Positions 44,125 to 53,611 of a stretch of DNA of 64,000 nt are shown piece after piece. Positions within the stretch are counted from its first letter, which is position 1. Each line of letters starts with the position of its first letter. Made by a program: the position numbers and the translations under genes. Location of the stretch: the NCBI GenBank assembly GCA_963169745.1, contig CAUJCU010000009.1:1-64000 (forward strand), in the 5' to 3' direction. This DNA comes from Bacteroidota bacterium. GTDB taxonomy: Bacteria; Bacteroidota; Bacteroidia; UBA4408. The notes beneath the pieces were generated by a model, which was not told the DNA's origin, did not search any database, and worked only from the letters and a program-made list of their open reading frames with translations.

Positions 44125-44565
44125 ATGAATTTACCCGAGCCCAATTTAAAATTAAAACAGCAAAAAGGACAAACCTATGTATTTGACCCGATACGCAAAA
44201 AATGGCTTATTTTAACTCCCGAAGAGCACGTTAGGCAAACGCTTATTTATTTTTTGGTACATTATAAAAGTTATCCCGCATCACTAATAAGTTTAGAGCA
44301 AGGACATCGCTTTAACCGATTAAAAAAACGAACCGATATAGTCATCTATAACCGCTTGGGGGTGCCCATAATGCTGCTGGAGTGCAAAGCATCTCATGTT
44401 CCCTTAACTCAAAAAGTAGTTGAACAGGTAAGTGTTTACAATCAAAGTATAGGAGCTAAGTACTTATGCATCAGCAACGGAGTTACGCATTACTGTTGGT
44501 ACTTTGATCGGGAAAAGAGCAAGTTTGTGTTTTTGCAAGAGCTCCCTGACTGGGAAAGTTTGTAA
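44125..44565 (+). CDS. Type I restriction enzyme R N-terminal-like (HSDR_N_2) nuclease-fold protein
   Basis: From the ATG at 44125 the protein has about 146 residues. It matches the HSDR_N_2 type: YVFDPIRKKWLILTPEEHVRQ, then the PD-(D/E)XK core as RTDIVIYN and MLLECKA, and a QVSVYNQSIGAKYLCISNG segment. A stand-alone copy is common in Bacteroidota with no methylase or specificity subunit, as here. Nuclease residues look intact, but it is not a restriction system by itself; a DNA-repair or holliday-type role is possible and unproven. Confidence 0.85.
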   Translation: MNLPEPNLKLKQQKGQTYVFDPIRKKWLILTPEEHVRQTLIYFLVHYKSYPASLISLEQGHRFNRLKKRTDIVIYNRLGVPIMLLECKASHVPLTQKVVEQVSVYNQSIGAKYLCISNGVTHYCWYFDREKSKFVFLQELPDWESL

Positions 44566-44619
44566 AAAAATAATTTTGAAAAACTTGATGAATCCAAGCC
44601 TTCCAAATTGAGAAATCAA

Positions 44620-44651
44620 TTTGCATTTCTACCTCAAAAAGCATACATTTG
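44620..44651 (+). promoter_or_regulatory. Promoter of ahcY
   Basis: TTTG (44620-44623), a 20-base spacer and TACATTTG (44644-44651) form a full Bacteroidota consensus promoter. The start of transcription is about 40 bases before the ATG at 44699. Confidence 0.75.
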
Positions 44652-44698
44652 CAGTCCTTTTTTAAGGAAAAACTGTAATTTAATCAAAAATTAATACA

Positions 44699-46018
44699 AT
44701 GAACAACGTAAAAACAAGTTCCGCAGAAAAGTTTAAAGTAAAAGATATTTCTTTAGCCAACTGGGGTAGAAAAGAAATTAATTTAGCCGAAGCGGAAATG
44801 CCGGGCCTGATGTCAATTCGTGCCGAATATGGAGATAAAAAACCCCTAAAAGGAGCCCGTATAGCAGGATGCTTACACATGACTATTCAAACGGCAGTAT
44901 TAATTGAAACACTAACGCATTTAGGTGCTGAGGTTTCATGGTCGTCATGCAACATTTTCTCAACTCAGGATCATGCCGCTGCTGCAATTGCTGCTGCCGG
45001 TATTCCGGTGTACGCCTGGAAAGGTATGAACGAGCAGGAATTTGATTGGTGCATTGAACAAACCTTATTTGCCTTTACTGATGGACAACCTTTGAATATG
45101 ATTTTGGATGACGGTGGAGACTTAACCAATATGGTTTTTGATCGCTTCCCTGAATTAGTTAAAGATATTAGAGGCCTTTCGGAAGAAACCACTACAGGTG
45201 TACATCGTTTATATGAACGCATGAAAAATGGGACATTACCTATTCCGGCTATTAACGTAAATGATTCAGTAACCAAATCAAAATTTGATAATAAATACGG
45301 CTGCCGCGAATCATTGGTTGATGCCATCAGAAGAGCTACGGATATTATGCTTGCCGGAAAAGTTGCTGTAGTTGCCGGATATGGCGATGTAGGGAAAGGC
45401 TCAGCACAATCATTAAGCAGCCAGGGAGTACGTGTTATTGTTACCGAAATTGACCCAATTTGTGCTTTACAGGCAGCTATGGACGGTTATCAAGTAATGA
45501 AAATGGATCATGCAGTAAAACAGGCAGACATTATTGTTACAGCAACCGGAAACAAAAGCATTATTGTTGACCGCCATTTCAAAAGCATGAAACATAATGC
45601 TATTGTATGTAATATCGGCCATTTTGACAATGAAATTGATATGGCTTGGTTAAACAAAAACTACGGAAAGACTAAAGATGTGATTAAACCACAAGTTGAT
45701 AAATACACCCTTGATGGAAAAGATATTTTGGTTCTTGCCGAAGGCCGCTTGGTTAATTTAGGTTGTGCTACGGGCCATCCATCATTTGTAATGAGCAACT
45801 CCTTTAGTAATCAAACTTTGGCTCAGTTAGAACTTTGGCATCATTCCAAAGAGTATAAAAATCAAGTTTATACCTTACCTAAACATTTAGATGAAAAAGT
45901 AGCTTCATTGCACTTGAGCAAAATAGGTTGTGAATTAGACACCCTTTCGCAGGAACAAGCCGATTATATTGGAGTAACCGTAAAAGGGCCATTCAAATCA
46001 GATATGTATAGATATTAA
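44699..46018 (+). CDS. ahcY: Adenosylhomocysteinase
   Basis: AhcY splits S-adenosylhomocysteine to adenosine and homocysteine, completing the methyl cycle. The 439-residue protein shows [16 protein letters not shown], the NAD-binding [13 protein letters not shown], the catalytic-region [16 protein letters not shown] and the C-terminal [10 protein letters not shown], which is the usual tail reaching into the neighbouring subunit. No riboswitch-like fold is evident in the short leader. A strong terminator follows. Confidence 0.98.
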   Translation: MNNVKTSSAEKFKVKDISLANWGRKEINLAEAEMPGLMSIRAEYGDKKPLKGARIAGCLHMTIQTAVLIETLTHLGAEVSWSSCNIFSTQDHAAAAIAAAGIPVYAWKGMNEQEFDWCIEQTLFAFTDGQPLNMILDDGGDLTNMVFDRFPELVKDIRGLSEETTTGVHRLYERMKNGTLPIPAINVNDSVTKSKFDNKYGCRESLVDAIRRATDIMLAGKVAVVAGYGDVGKGSAQSLSSQGVRVIVTEIDPICALQAAMDGYQVMKMDHAVKQADIIVTATGNKSIIVDRHFKSMKHNAIVCNIGHFDNEIDMAWLNKNYGKTKDVIKPQVDKYTLDGKDILVLAEGRLVNLGCATGHPSFVMSNSFSNQTLAQLELWHHSKEYKNQVYTLPKHLDEKVASLHLSKIGCELDTLSQEQADYIGVTVKGPFKSDMYRY

Positions 46019-46041
46019 CAGAACTTGTTTGACTTTTATTT

Positions 46042-46080
46042 AAAAATCTCTGTTTTATTTCAAAACAGAGATTTTTTTTT
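46042..46080 (+). terminator. Intrinsic terminator after ahcY
   Basis: AAAAATCTCTGTTTT (46042-46056) pairs perfectly with AAAACAGAGATTTTT (46062-46076) around a 5-base loop, followed by a run of T. Confidence 0.9.
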
Positions 46081-46209
46081 CAAACAATCTTGTTTTCTAT
46101 TTTCACCCATCAGTAACACCCATAAAACTCGAAAAGGTTAAAACCTAAGCAATGACTTTGCATCCAAAATAAACAAAACCCACATTTTTATACTAATATT
46201 GCTTCATAA

Positions 46210-47256
46210 ATGAATAAGCAATTGATTACAGCAACTTTACAAAACGATATATTACTAAGGGCAGCTCGTGGAGAAAAAACCGAGAGAGTTCCCGTATGGC
46301 TTATGCGACAAGCCGGACGCGTATTACCTGAATACCGCGCTGTACGAAAACAAATGGGCAGCTTCAAAGACTTGCTGAAGACCCCCGAATTTGCCTGTGA
46401 AGTTACTTTGCAACCAGTAGATATTTTAGGGGTAGATGCAGCCATTATTTTTTCAGACATACTCGTAATCCCCGAAGCTATGGGGCTTAATTACGAAATG
46501 ATAGAAAGTAAAGGGCCTTTGTTTGAAAAAACAATTAAAAACAAACACGATATTGAGGCACTGCAAATAACACAAGCTAATGACTTGGCTTATGTTATAC
46601 AGGCTATAAAGCTTACTAAGAGGGCCTTAAATAACCGTGTTCCACTTATAGGTTTTGCCGGTGCTCCATGGACAATTTTTGCCTATATGATTGAAGGAAG
46701 TGGCTCTAAAACATTTGCCCAAGCTAAAAAATTTTTATACACCCAACCTGAATGGGCCCATCTGCTTTTAGACAAAATTACCCAAAGTACCATTCACTAT
46801 TTACAAGCACAGGTTGCTGCAGGTGTCAACTTGCTTCAAATTTTTGACAGTTGGGCGGGAATTTTATCACCACAGCAATACACAAGCTTTTCCTTACCCT
46901 ATTTAAAACGAATTTGCGATGCTATACCGCAAGTTCCCATAACACTTTTTGCAAAAGGAGCTTTTTTTGCCCGCCAGCAATTAAGTGAATTAAACTGTGC
47001 GGTAATTGGTCTTGACTGGAATATGGATATTGCAGAAAGTAGGGCTATGATTGGGCCTGATAAAACCCTTCAAGGAAATATGGACCCCTGTTTGCTTTAT
47101 GCCGATTACAACACAATTAAGACTGAAACAATAAAAATGCTTCAACAGTTTGGAGGGCATAAGCACATAGCTAATTTAGGCCATGGATTATATCCAGATA
47201 TTGAAAAAGATAAGGTAAGGTGCTTTATTGATACGGTAAAGGAATATAAAATATAA
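46210..47256 (+). CDS. hemE: Uroporphyrinogen decarboxylase
   Basis: HemE decarboxylates uroporphyrinogen III to coproporphyrinogen III in heme synthesis. The 348-residue protein has the N-terminal signature [49 protein letters not shown] and [12 protein letters not shown]. It is followed 6 bases later by aroB, so the two form an operon. Confidence 0.98.
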   Translation: MNKQLITATLQNDILLRAARGEKTERVPVWLMRQAGRVLPEYRAVRKQMGSFKDLLKTPEFACEVTLQPVDILGVDAAIIFSDILVIPEAMGLNYEMIESKGPLFEKTIKNKHDIEALQITQANDLAYVIQAIKLTKRALNNRVPLIGFAGAPWTIFAYMIEGSGSKTFAQAKKFLYTQPEWAHLLLDKITQSTIHYLQAQVAAGVNLLQIFDSWAGILSPQQYTSFSLPYLKRICDAIPQVPITLFAKGAFFARQQLSELNCAVIGLDWNMDIAESRAMIGPDKTLQGNMDPCLLYADYNTIKTETIKMLQQFGGHKHIANLGHGLYPDIEKDKVRCFIDTVKEYKI

Positions 47257-47262
47257 GGCAAT

Positions 47263-48276
47263 ATGGCTGTACAAACTGATTTTACAGCACTTAAAGAAAA
47301 GATAAACCAATCTTCAGGAGCTTGTTTTGTTTTATGTGATAGCAACTCGTATCAGTTCTGTTACGATATATTTTGCCAGCAAGTTGGAAAAATAATTAAT
47401 CCAATAGTAGTGAATACCGGTGAGGAGCATAAAAATATTGAAACCTGCATATTTATATGGCAAAAATTGATTGAATACGAAGCAGCAAAAGATAGTTTAC
47501 TAATTAATTTAGGAGGTGGAGCAATAAGCGATTTAGGAGCTTTTGCAGCAGCCACATACAAACGAGGAATTGCTTATATAAATGTACCTACAACATTACT
47601 GGCCATGGTAGATGCTGCAATTGGAGGAAAAAATGGGATTAATTTTAATCAATATAAAAACATAATAGGAACCATTTTACTTCCTGAATTTGTAGTTATT
47701 TATACACCGTTTCTACAAACACTGGCACCGGTTCAAATAAAAAATGGTTATGTCGAGATGTTTAAACATGCCCTATTACAAGGGGCATCAGAAACCGAGA
47801 ATTTGATAGTTGCTTGTAAAGAAACGTATAAGCCTAATTTAGAGGACATCATTAAAAGTATTTCCTTTAAAGAAAAAATTACAAGTACCGATTTGCAGGA
47901 GAAAAGTATCCGAAAAATTTTAAACTTGGGGCATACAGTAGGACATGCCATTGAGTATGCTGCGCAAAAAAATAAGCAAATCATTTTACATGGTCATGCC
48001 GTGGCTTTGGGCATTATTTCATCGTTAAAATTATCGGTATTAAAATGTGGATTTAGCCCCATTCAGTCACAAAATATTATCACTTTTTTACAGTCTCATT
48101 ACCCTACTGAATTTTGGATGAAAGCGGCAGAGAAAGAAGTTTTATCAGCTTTAATTCACGATAAGAAAAACAACCATAGACAAGTTAATATGGTGTTATT
48201 AGAAGATTTTGGTAGGCCTGTTTATAATGTAGTTTGCTCAACAGCAGAAATACAGAGCCAACTGCCATGGAACTAA
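47263..48276 (+). CDS. aroB: 3-dehydroquinate synthase
   Basis: AroB cyclises DAHP to 3-dehydroquinate, the second step of the shikimate pathway, with NAD and a divalent metal. The 337-residue chain shows INLGGGAISDLGAFAAATYK, the conserved VPTTLLAMVDAAIGGKNGIN, the metal-site region LNLGHTVGHAIEYA and HGHAVALGI. It is a little shorter than E. coli AroB. It ends the hemE-aroB operon just before a repeat array. Confidence 0.97.
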   Translation: MAVQTDFTALKEKINQSSGACFVLCDSNSYQFCYDIFCQQVGKIINPIVVNTGEEHKNIETCIFIWQKLIEYEAAKDSLLINLGGGAISDLGAFAAATYKRGIAYINVPTTLLAMVDAAIGGKNGINFNQYKNIIGTILLPEFVVIYTPFLQTLAPVQIKNGYVEMFKHALLQGASETENLIVACKETYKPNLEDIIKSISFKEKITSTDLQEKSIRKILNLGHTVGHAIEYAAQKNKQIILHGHAVALGIISSLKLSVLKCGFSPIQSQNIITFLQSHYPTEFWMKAAEKEVLSALIHDKKNNHRQVNMVLLEDFGRPVYNVVCSTAEIQSQLPWN

Positions 48277-48366
48277 TTTTTAACAGATTCAATTGAAGAG
48301 TTGGGTTTATATGTAATTCCAAACAAAAAGTGAACAAAAACCTATTACCGTTAAGTTGCATTTTTT

Positions 48367-49184
48367 CCAGTAAACGCGAAGCTGTGCTTCGTGTTTTTTT
48401 AATAGTTAGAGCTTTGCTCGGCTTTATAGTGCAGCAAGTTTAATTTAAAATGAGCAAGTGCAACATGCTCCATTAAAGGAAAGCGAAGCAGTGCTTCGCT
48501 TTTACGTGTGAGGGGTAAACCGCAAGTACAACTTGCGTAATTATAGAAAGCGAAGCACAGCATCGCTTTTACGTGTGAGAGGTAAACCGCAAGTATAACT
48601 TGCTCCAGTAAACGCGAAGCTGTGCTTCGTGTTTTTTAATAGTTAGAGCTTTGCTCGGCTTTATAGTGCAGCAAGTTTAATTTAAAATGAGCATGTACAA
48701 CATGCTCCATTAAAGGAAAGCGAAGTACAGCATCGCTTTTACGTGAAAGCTGAATTTATGCCACTAATGCAACTTTTGGTGTAAAGCTATTTTAGATCAA
48801 GAGAATATTCTGTTATAAACACCTTTAAGTTGCACTTTTTCCAGTAAACGCGAAGCTGTGCTTCGTGTTTTTTAATAGTTAGAGCTTTGCTCGGCTTTAT
48901 AGTGCAGCAAGTTTAATTTAAAATGAGCAAGTACAACATGCTCCATTAAAGGAAAGCGAAGTACAGCATCGCTTTTACGTGAGTGGGGTAAACCGCAAGT
49001 ACAACATGCTCCATTAAAAGAAAGCGAAGCACAGTATCGCTTTTACGTGAGTGGGGTAAGCCGCAAGTACAACATGCTCCATTAAAGGGAAGCGAAGCAC
49101 AGCATCGCTTTTACGTGTGTGGGGTAAACCGCAAGTTCAACGTGCTCCATTAAAGGAAAGCGAAGCACAGCATCGCTTTTACGT
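48367..49184. repeat. Palindromic tandem repeat array (units A, B, C)
   Basis: Unit A (about 90 bp, starting ccagtaaacgcgaagctgtg) occurs at about 48367, 48605 and 48841, a period near 237 bp. Unit B contains the hairpin word AAAGCGAAGC...GCTTTT and occurs seven times; the last four are spaced 67-68 bp apart (about 48953, 49021, 49088, 49156). Each B unit also has a GCAAGTACAACTTGC-like mini-palindrome, perfect at 48521-48537 and eroded elsewhere. No ORF or transposase is present. It resembles REP-type intergenic repeats. Confidence 0.85.
48745..48838. repeat. Unit C of the array, copy 1
   Basis: A stretch reading gaaagctgaatttatgccac, later aacttttggtgtaa and gagaatattctgttataa, recurs with a few changes at about 49184-49268 at the end of the array. 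It separates the second and third A units. Confidence 0.6.
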
Positions 49185-49268
49185 GAAAGTTGAATTTAAG
49201 CCAATAATACAACTTTTGGTGTAACCCTATTTTAGGACAAGAGAATATTCAGTTATAACCACAATAAT
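49184..49268. repeat. Unit C of the array, copy 2
   Basis: This is the second copy of the segment at 48745-48838, with the shared words aacttttggtgtaa and gagaatattc. It closes the array before the lipoprotein gene. Confidence 0.6.
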
Positions 49269-49322
49269 GTGCTCAGCTCAATTTTTTATGCAATGCGCAA
49301 ATATTTGGGAGAAATGGGTATA

Positions 49323-49934
49323 TTATAATTCTTCCCAACTAAATTCAATGGTTCTTGAATATATATAATCATTTATAGCCATATTTTTTACTCCAATCAT
49401 ATCAATAGTCCCTTTTGTTGTAAATCTTAGTTTATTGTTCTTTTTAGAAATGTAAAGGTTTCCTCCTTGGCTTATAAAATAATAATATTCTCCATTATCC
49501 GTTAAAGTTAAATTTATACTTAAACTATCACCATTAGGCGTATAACCAACAGATTTCGTTTTACTAATGGGAAATTCTTTATATCCTCCTTCTGGTATTT
49601 TACTCCTTATTTCTCTATAAATACTATCATTTGAATATCCATCATTTCTATCAAAACTTATTTGACAATAACCATTATTTGGAAAAGGCTTACTTAACCC
49701 AGCATGAGTAGCGGGAATACTTACGCTAAAGGCATCGGCACTCGAATCATTCTTAACATTATTTATTTTCCAAAAATTTATTGTGGGAGGCGTAAACCCT
49801 GTTGGTGGATTATTATTGTTAGTATTATTGGTGTTATTGTTGGTATTATTATTGACTTCATTTGTCTTCTCTTTTTTGCAAGATAATGTTAATGCAATAA
49901 AACATATAGCAGGGATTAATAGAATTTTTTTCAT
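49323..49934 (-). CDS. Lipoprotein of unknown function with Asn-rich linker
   Basis: This 203-residue protein has a lipoprotein signal (ICFIALTLSC) followed by KKEKTNEVNNN and an Asn/Thr low-complexity linker (about 25-42). The folded part (about 50-203) looks like a beta-rich domain with INFWKINNVKNDSSADAFSVSI and a TIEFSWEEL end. Such domains are common in Bacteroidota surface lipoproteins, but I do not recognise a family. It lies between two stretches of the palindromic repeat. Confidence 0.8.
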   Translation of the reverse strand: MKKILLIPAICFIALTLSCKKEKTNEVNNNTNNNTNNTNNNNPPTGFTPPTINFWKINNVKNDSSADAFSVSIPATHAGLSKPFPNNGYCQISFDRNDGYSNDSIYREIRSKIPEGGYKEFPISKTKSVGYTPNGDSLSINLTLTDNGEYYYFISQGGNLYISKKNNKLRFTTKGTIDMIGVKNMAINDYIYSRTIEFSWEEL

Positions 49935-50325
49935 AGTCTAAATTTTACTTTGTTGATGATTAATTTGAAATTTATTTTTGTTTCAATTCGTATGACTTTT
50001 TAGTTCCGCCCTGTTTTTGTTATTAGTGTTTAAGGCATTCACTTTCAAACCCAATAAACGTGAAGCCGCACTTCGTGTTTTTTTAATATTTAGAGCTTGG
50101 CTTGGCTTCAACGTGCAGCAAGTTTAATTTCGAAATTCGGATTTGTTTTTCATAAATAGAATTAGTTCTATATCTATGCAAGTAAAACTTGCTAAAAAAT
50201 AAAGAAAGCGAAGCATAGCTTCGCTTTTATGGTGATGTTTCAGTATAGTTTTACCATCTTGTTTGCTATATAAAACATACATGTAATAATAATTCACAAG
50301 TAAAATTTATAATTATTGCACAGCG
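49935..50325. other. Gap with eroded copies of the palindromic repeats
   Basis: No gene is seen. Bases about 50051-50130 resemble unit A (aataaacgtgaagccgcact, gcagcaagtttaattt). A unit-B-like word AAAGCGAAGC-ATA-GCTTCGCTTT, a perfect 10-bp stem, lies at 50205-50227, and GCAAGTAAAACTTGC lies just before it. These are older, diverged members of the array at 48.4-49.2 kb. Confidence 0.7.
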
Positions 50326-51957
50326 TTAAAAAGCCCGAACTGCACGTACATTGTAAACGAGATCCTTATAGTTGTAGTAGGGATACCCACTGGAGAAGTA
50401 GTAGAACCACGCGCTGTGGTTGCCGAACTCTGTACTACTCCAATACTTGTCCGAAACCGACAAAGTTGTAGCACCACCGATTGCTGATAAAGTTTTATTT
50501 ACATTAAATCGGGATTGCCAAAGATGGCTTAATTCATCAATTGACGGCAAATACCAATCACTCTGCCCACCATTGTTCGAATTTAAACAAAGTCGTGCAG
50601 CGCTGCTTGTATGCCCATCTTGCCCCACTATAGCATTGCTGTTTCCTAAGCCATCCCAAGTACTACTTGCAGAAGGGCCAATTAACGTTGATTGAATATT
50701 GCTCCATGCTATCGCTGTGCTTAAATCTGTTTTATCAACAATCAAACCATGTTCAACACCTTGTGCATCTTTCCATAAATGAAAAATCACTCCACCGCCA
50801 AATGCCTCGCCTATGTTGTGGGTGAAACCTCCTGACCCTGCCGGCCCCTGTGGACCTTGCGCCCCTGTTGTACCGGTAGCTCCATTACATACATATTGGG
50901 TTAATGATGCATTGATTTCGCCTGCGTCTAATACTCCATTTGTATTTACATCTAAACCGTACTCAAGTTTCACACCACCGGTTGTACAATTAGCACCAGC
51001 AGATTCTGTAGTAGTTTTAACCAATGAATTTTGTCCGTTTGTTCCGTTTGTACCATTGGTTCCATTTGCACCTGCCGGACCTTGCGCTCCGGTAGCTCCA
51101 TTACATACATATTTGGTTAATGATGTATTGATTTCGCCTGCATCTAATACTCCATTTGTATTTACATCTAATCCGTATTCTAGCTTCACACCACCGGTTG
51201 TACAATTAGCACCAGCAGATTCTGTAGTAGTTTTAACCAATGAATTTTGTCCATTGGTTCCGTTTGTACCATTGGTTCCATTCGTACCTGCAGGCCCCTG
51301 TGGACCTTGCGCTCCTGTTGCACCGGTAGCACCATTACATACATATTGGGTTAATGATGCATTGATTTCGCCTGCGTCTAATACTCCATTTGTATTTACA
51401 TCTAAACCGTACTCAAGTTTCACACCACCGGTTGTACAACTAGTACCAGCAGATTCTGGAGTAGTTTTAACCAATGAATTCAGTCCATTGGTTCCGTTTG
51501 TACCATTGGTCCCATTCGTACCTGCCGGACCTTGTGGCCCTGGCGTAGAACTTCCAGAGCTTGCTGCATATAGAGCATAAGGAACACTCAGCAACTGGCT
51601 TGTTCCTGTTATACTGTAACTTGATCCGCCTGCTGGGTCGGTTTCGGTTTTAATGAAATAGGGCCCGTATGCCCAATCAATAGCCGAGAAAGTACCACTT
51701 ACCACCGAACCTGCACCAATTTCCACGCTCACCAAACCGTTGGCATTGGTGCTTGGCATTTGGGTTTCCACATACACTGCTGAGCCACTTGCAGAGCCTT
51801 GCAAAATACTTATTTGCATACCTACTTGTTGGTTGCTTACTAATGCATTACTGCTGTTTCGAATAACCGCTTGATAGCTCATTTTGTTTGGTGATTGAGC
51901 AAACACGCTTGCTGCCATTAAAATTGCAGCACAAATTGTAATTATTTTTTTACTCAT
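50326..51957 (-). CDS. Secreted collagen-like repeat protein with DUF1566/Lcl-type C-terminus
   Basis: This 543-residue exported protein has a signal peptide (1-20, ending VFAQ) and an N-terminal domain (about 25-135, [17 protein letters not shown]) common in Bacteroidota fibre-like proteins. Three tandem units of about 78 residues follow. Each joins collagen-like Gly-X-Y ([19 protein letters not shown]) to a small module ending [18 protein letters not shown] (DUF7151-like). The C-terminal domain (about 385-543) has [14 protein letters not shown] and WSSTEF, the DUF1566/Lcl pattern. It is probably an extended surface adhesin or fibre. There is no visible T9SS sorting domain at the end. Confidence 0.88.
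   Translation of the reverse strand: MSKKIITICAAILMAASVFAQSPNKMSYQAVIRNSSNALVSNQQVGMQISILQGSASGSAVYVETQMPSTNANGLVSVEIGAGSVVSGTFSAIDWAYGPYFIKTETDPAGGSSYSITGTSQLLSVPYALYAASSGSSTPGPQGPAGTNGTNGTNGTNGLNSLVKTTPESAGTSCTTGGVKLEYGLDVNTNGVLDAGEINASLTQYVCNGATGATGAQGPQGPAGTNGTNGTNGTNGQNSLVKTTTESAGANCTTGGVKLEYGLDVNTNGVLDAGEINTSLTKYVCNGATGAQGPAGANGTNGTNGTNGQNSLVKTTTESAGANCTTGGVKLEYGLDVNTNGVLDAGEINASLTQYVCNGATGTTGAQGPQGPAGSGGFTHNIGEAFGGGVIFHLWKDAQGVEHGLIVDKTDLSTAIAWSNIQSTLIGPSASSTWDGLGNSNAIVGQDGHTSSAARLCLNSNNGGQSDWYLPSIDELSHLWQSRFNVNKTLSAIGGATTLSVSDKYWSSTEFGNHSAWFYYFSSGYPYYNYKDLVYNVRAVRAF
50860..51540 (-). repeat. Three in-frame tandem repeats in the collagen-like gene
   Basis: Three copies of a unit of about 78 codons are nearly identical at DNA level (for example the antisense word cctgcgtctaatactccatt recurs). 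The number of GTN/GTNG triplets differs slightly between copies. Copy number is likely to vary. Confidence 0.8.
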
Positions 51958-52007
51958 AATTTTTATATTTATTTTTAGAATTCGCGAATCTTCGATTTCA
52001 TCATTTT

Positions 52008-52496
52008 TTAGTTTTTGATGATTTTAAATGATTGGAATTTCTTATTTTTTTGGTTTACAACATTAATGAAGTAGGTAGCTGCTGGTAAACTTTTCATATT
52101 AATCTGGGTTTGCAGTGCAGTTACCTGTCCATTGCTTAGCTGTTTACCCTGCATGTCAAACAGTTGATACGACAAATTTTCATTGTTGTAGTCGCTAATT
52201 TGCAAGGTTAGATTATCAGTTGATGGGTTGGGGAATGCTGTCAGAGAAATGTTTAGCTCTGCTTCCATAAAGTCAACGGTAAAAATTTCGTAAGCATGTT
52301 GCACACCTTGGGCTATACTACCAGAGCTTCCTGTATTGTTTGTGTATATTACCTGTCCAATACTGTATGCTACAGTTCCTCCGCTCCCTGAGGCATCACC
52401 ACCTGAGGTGTTTGCACTTTCCTGGGCTTGTGCGAGACCCGCCCATAGCATTACAGCGATGAGGAACAAAATGGATTTTGATTTTTTTTTGATCAT
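52008..52496 (-). CDS. Small T9SS cargo protein
   Basis: This 162-residue protein has a signal peptide (about 1-24, ending AQAQ), a short Gly/Ser-rich segment [20 protein letters not shown] and a T9SS type A sorting domain (about 85-162: [32 protein letters not shown]). Between them there is little room for a separate catalytic domain. It is 50 bases upstream of the collagen-like gene on the same strand, so the two are probably co-transcribed. It may be a secreted partner or anchor. Confidence 0.9.
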   Translation of the reverse strand: MIKKKSKSILFLIAVMLWAGLAQAQESANTSGGDASGSGGTVAYSIGQVIYTNNTGSSGSIAQGVQHAYEIFTVDFMEAELNISLTAFPNPSTDNLTLQISDYNNENLSYQLFDMQGKQLSNGQVTALQTQINMKSLPAATYFINVVNQKNKKFQSFKIIKN

Positions 52497-52932
52497 TTTG
52501 TTTTTTAAAAAATTTCTAACTCTGTTTAAAAGGCTTTTCGATTTCGCTTGTCAAATTTATTATTTTATTGTCGTTTTTTAACAATGAACGCTAATATAAG
52601 TCCGTCTAAAAAATCTTATTAAATTCAGATTTCATTTCAAAAATAACGGAATAAATCAATTTTAAAAGAGTTCCTTTAGAGAAATAGGTTATGGAACAGT
52701 TAAATGAGATATAAAACAGAAGCAAACAGCCTGTTAAAAAAAGGAAGGTATTTTTTGACCATTTAGCACTATGTTGTTGCGGGCACCTATTAAAAAAAAG
52801 AATCTATTAATCAAATTACTGCATTATTCATAGCAGAAAGCCAAATTATGTAACCTATGTTACGTACAAGATGTTTTAAAATGAATAATTTTGTCGTTCA
52901 AATTACAAACATATAGCTAACTGAATACAATT
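52497..52932. other. Intergenic gap before the rhodanese gene
   Basis: No gene is seen. The left half is AT-rich with no repeat. A -7 element TAATTTTG lies at 52887-52894, 38 bases before the rhodanese ATG. No regulatory palindrome is clear. Confidence 0.5.
52887..52894 (+). promoter_or_regulatory. -7 element of the rhodanese-thioredoxin genes
   Basis: TAATTTTG matches TAnnTTTG. The three downstream genes lie close together and can be read from this promoter. Confidence 0.5.
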
Positions 52933-53247
52933 ATGATTTCTTTTTTAAAAAACCTGTTAGGGTTACAACCGGCTGCTAATTACAAAGAACTTTTAAAAAA
53001 TGGGGCACAAATAATTGATGTGCGTACACCGGGTGAATTTTCGGGAGGGCATATTCAGGGTTCGGTAAATATCCCTTTACAAAGTTTGAATGCTGGACTT
53101 AACAAAATAAAGAAAGATAAGCCTGTTATTACATGTTGCGCTTCAGGCATGCGAAGTGCCTCGGCTAAAAATATTTTAAAAGCGAAAGGCTATACCGAGG
53201 TGTATAATGGTGGAGGGTGGATGAGCCTCAGAAGCAAACTAAGATAA
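52933..53247 (+). CDS. Single-domain rhodanese-like protein
   Basis: This 104-residue cytoplasmic protein is one rhodanese domain: IIDVRTPGEFSGGHIQGSVNIP, then the active-site loop ITCCASGMRSASAKN, with the catalytic Cys in the position expected for sulfur transfer, and GGGWMSLRSKL at the end. It moves sulfane sulfur to a thiol acceptor. It is followed by thioredoxin and a fused rhodanese-thioredoxin gene, so thioredoxin is a probable acceptor or reductant. Confidence 0.95.
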   Translation: MISFLKNLLGLQPAANYKELLKNGAQIIDVRTPGEFSGGHIQGSVNIPLQSLNAGLNKIKKDKPVITCCASGMRSASAKNILKAKGYTEVYNGGGWMSLRSKLR

Positions 53248-53311
53248 GCAAGACAGGGCAGTATTAAGACCCATGAACGAGAACATGATTAAATTGAAAT
53301 ATTAAATTTTT

Positions 53312-53608
53312 ATGGCAACTTTTTCAGAAATAATAAACTCAGAGAAACCGGTATTAGTTGACTTTTTTGCAGAGTGGTGTGGCCCTTGTAAAATGATGAA
53401 ACCTATACTTGAAGAACTTAAGAATAACTTAGGCGAAGCGGTAACCATAATTAAAGTTGATGTAGATAAAAATCAGCAAGCTGCAGCCACATACCAAATT
53501 CAAGGAGTTCCCACCTTGATTTTATTTAAAAATGGTCAAACATTATGGCGACAGTCAGGAGTAGTACCGGCAAACACATTACAACAAATAATTAAACAAC
53601 ACCAATAA
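53312..53608 (+). CDS. Thioredoxin
   Basis: This 98-residue protein is a classical thioredoxin with [16 protein letters not shown], the conserved cis-Pro in [13 protein letters not shown] and no signal peptide. It reduces disulfides in the cytoplasm using thioredoxin reductase. It lies 64 bases after the rhodanese gene and 3 bases before the fusion gene. Confidence 0.96.
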   Translation: MATFSEIINSEKPVLVDFFAEWCGPCKMMKPILEELKNNLGEAVTIIKVDVDKNQQAAATYQIQGVPTLILFKNGQTLWRQSGVVPANTLQQIIKQHQ

Positions 53609-53611
53609 AAC

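Noticed and set aside
44125-44565. Restriction-modification system
   Set aside because: Only an HSDR_N-like domain is present, with no helicase, methylase or specificity gene in the window.
48367-49268. CRISPR array
   Set aside because: Repeats are close together with no unique spacers of uniform length; the spaces between units are themselves repeated, and no cas gene is present.
50813-51580. 255-residue ORF on the plus strand
   Set aside because: It is the antisense of the collagen-like repeats. Gly-rich codons read backwards give a Pro-rich frame, and the minus-strand gene has a signal peptide and recognisable domains.
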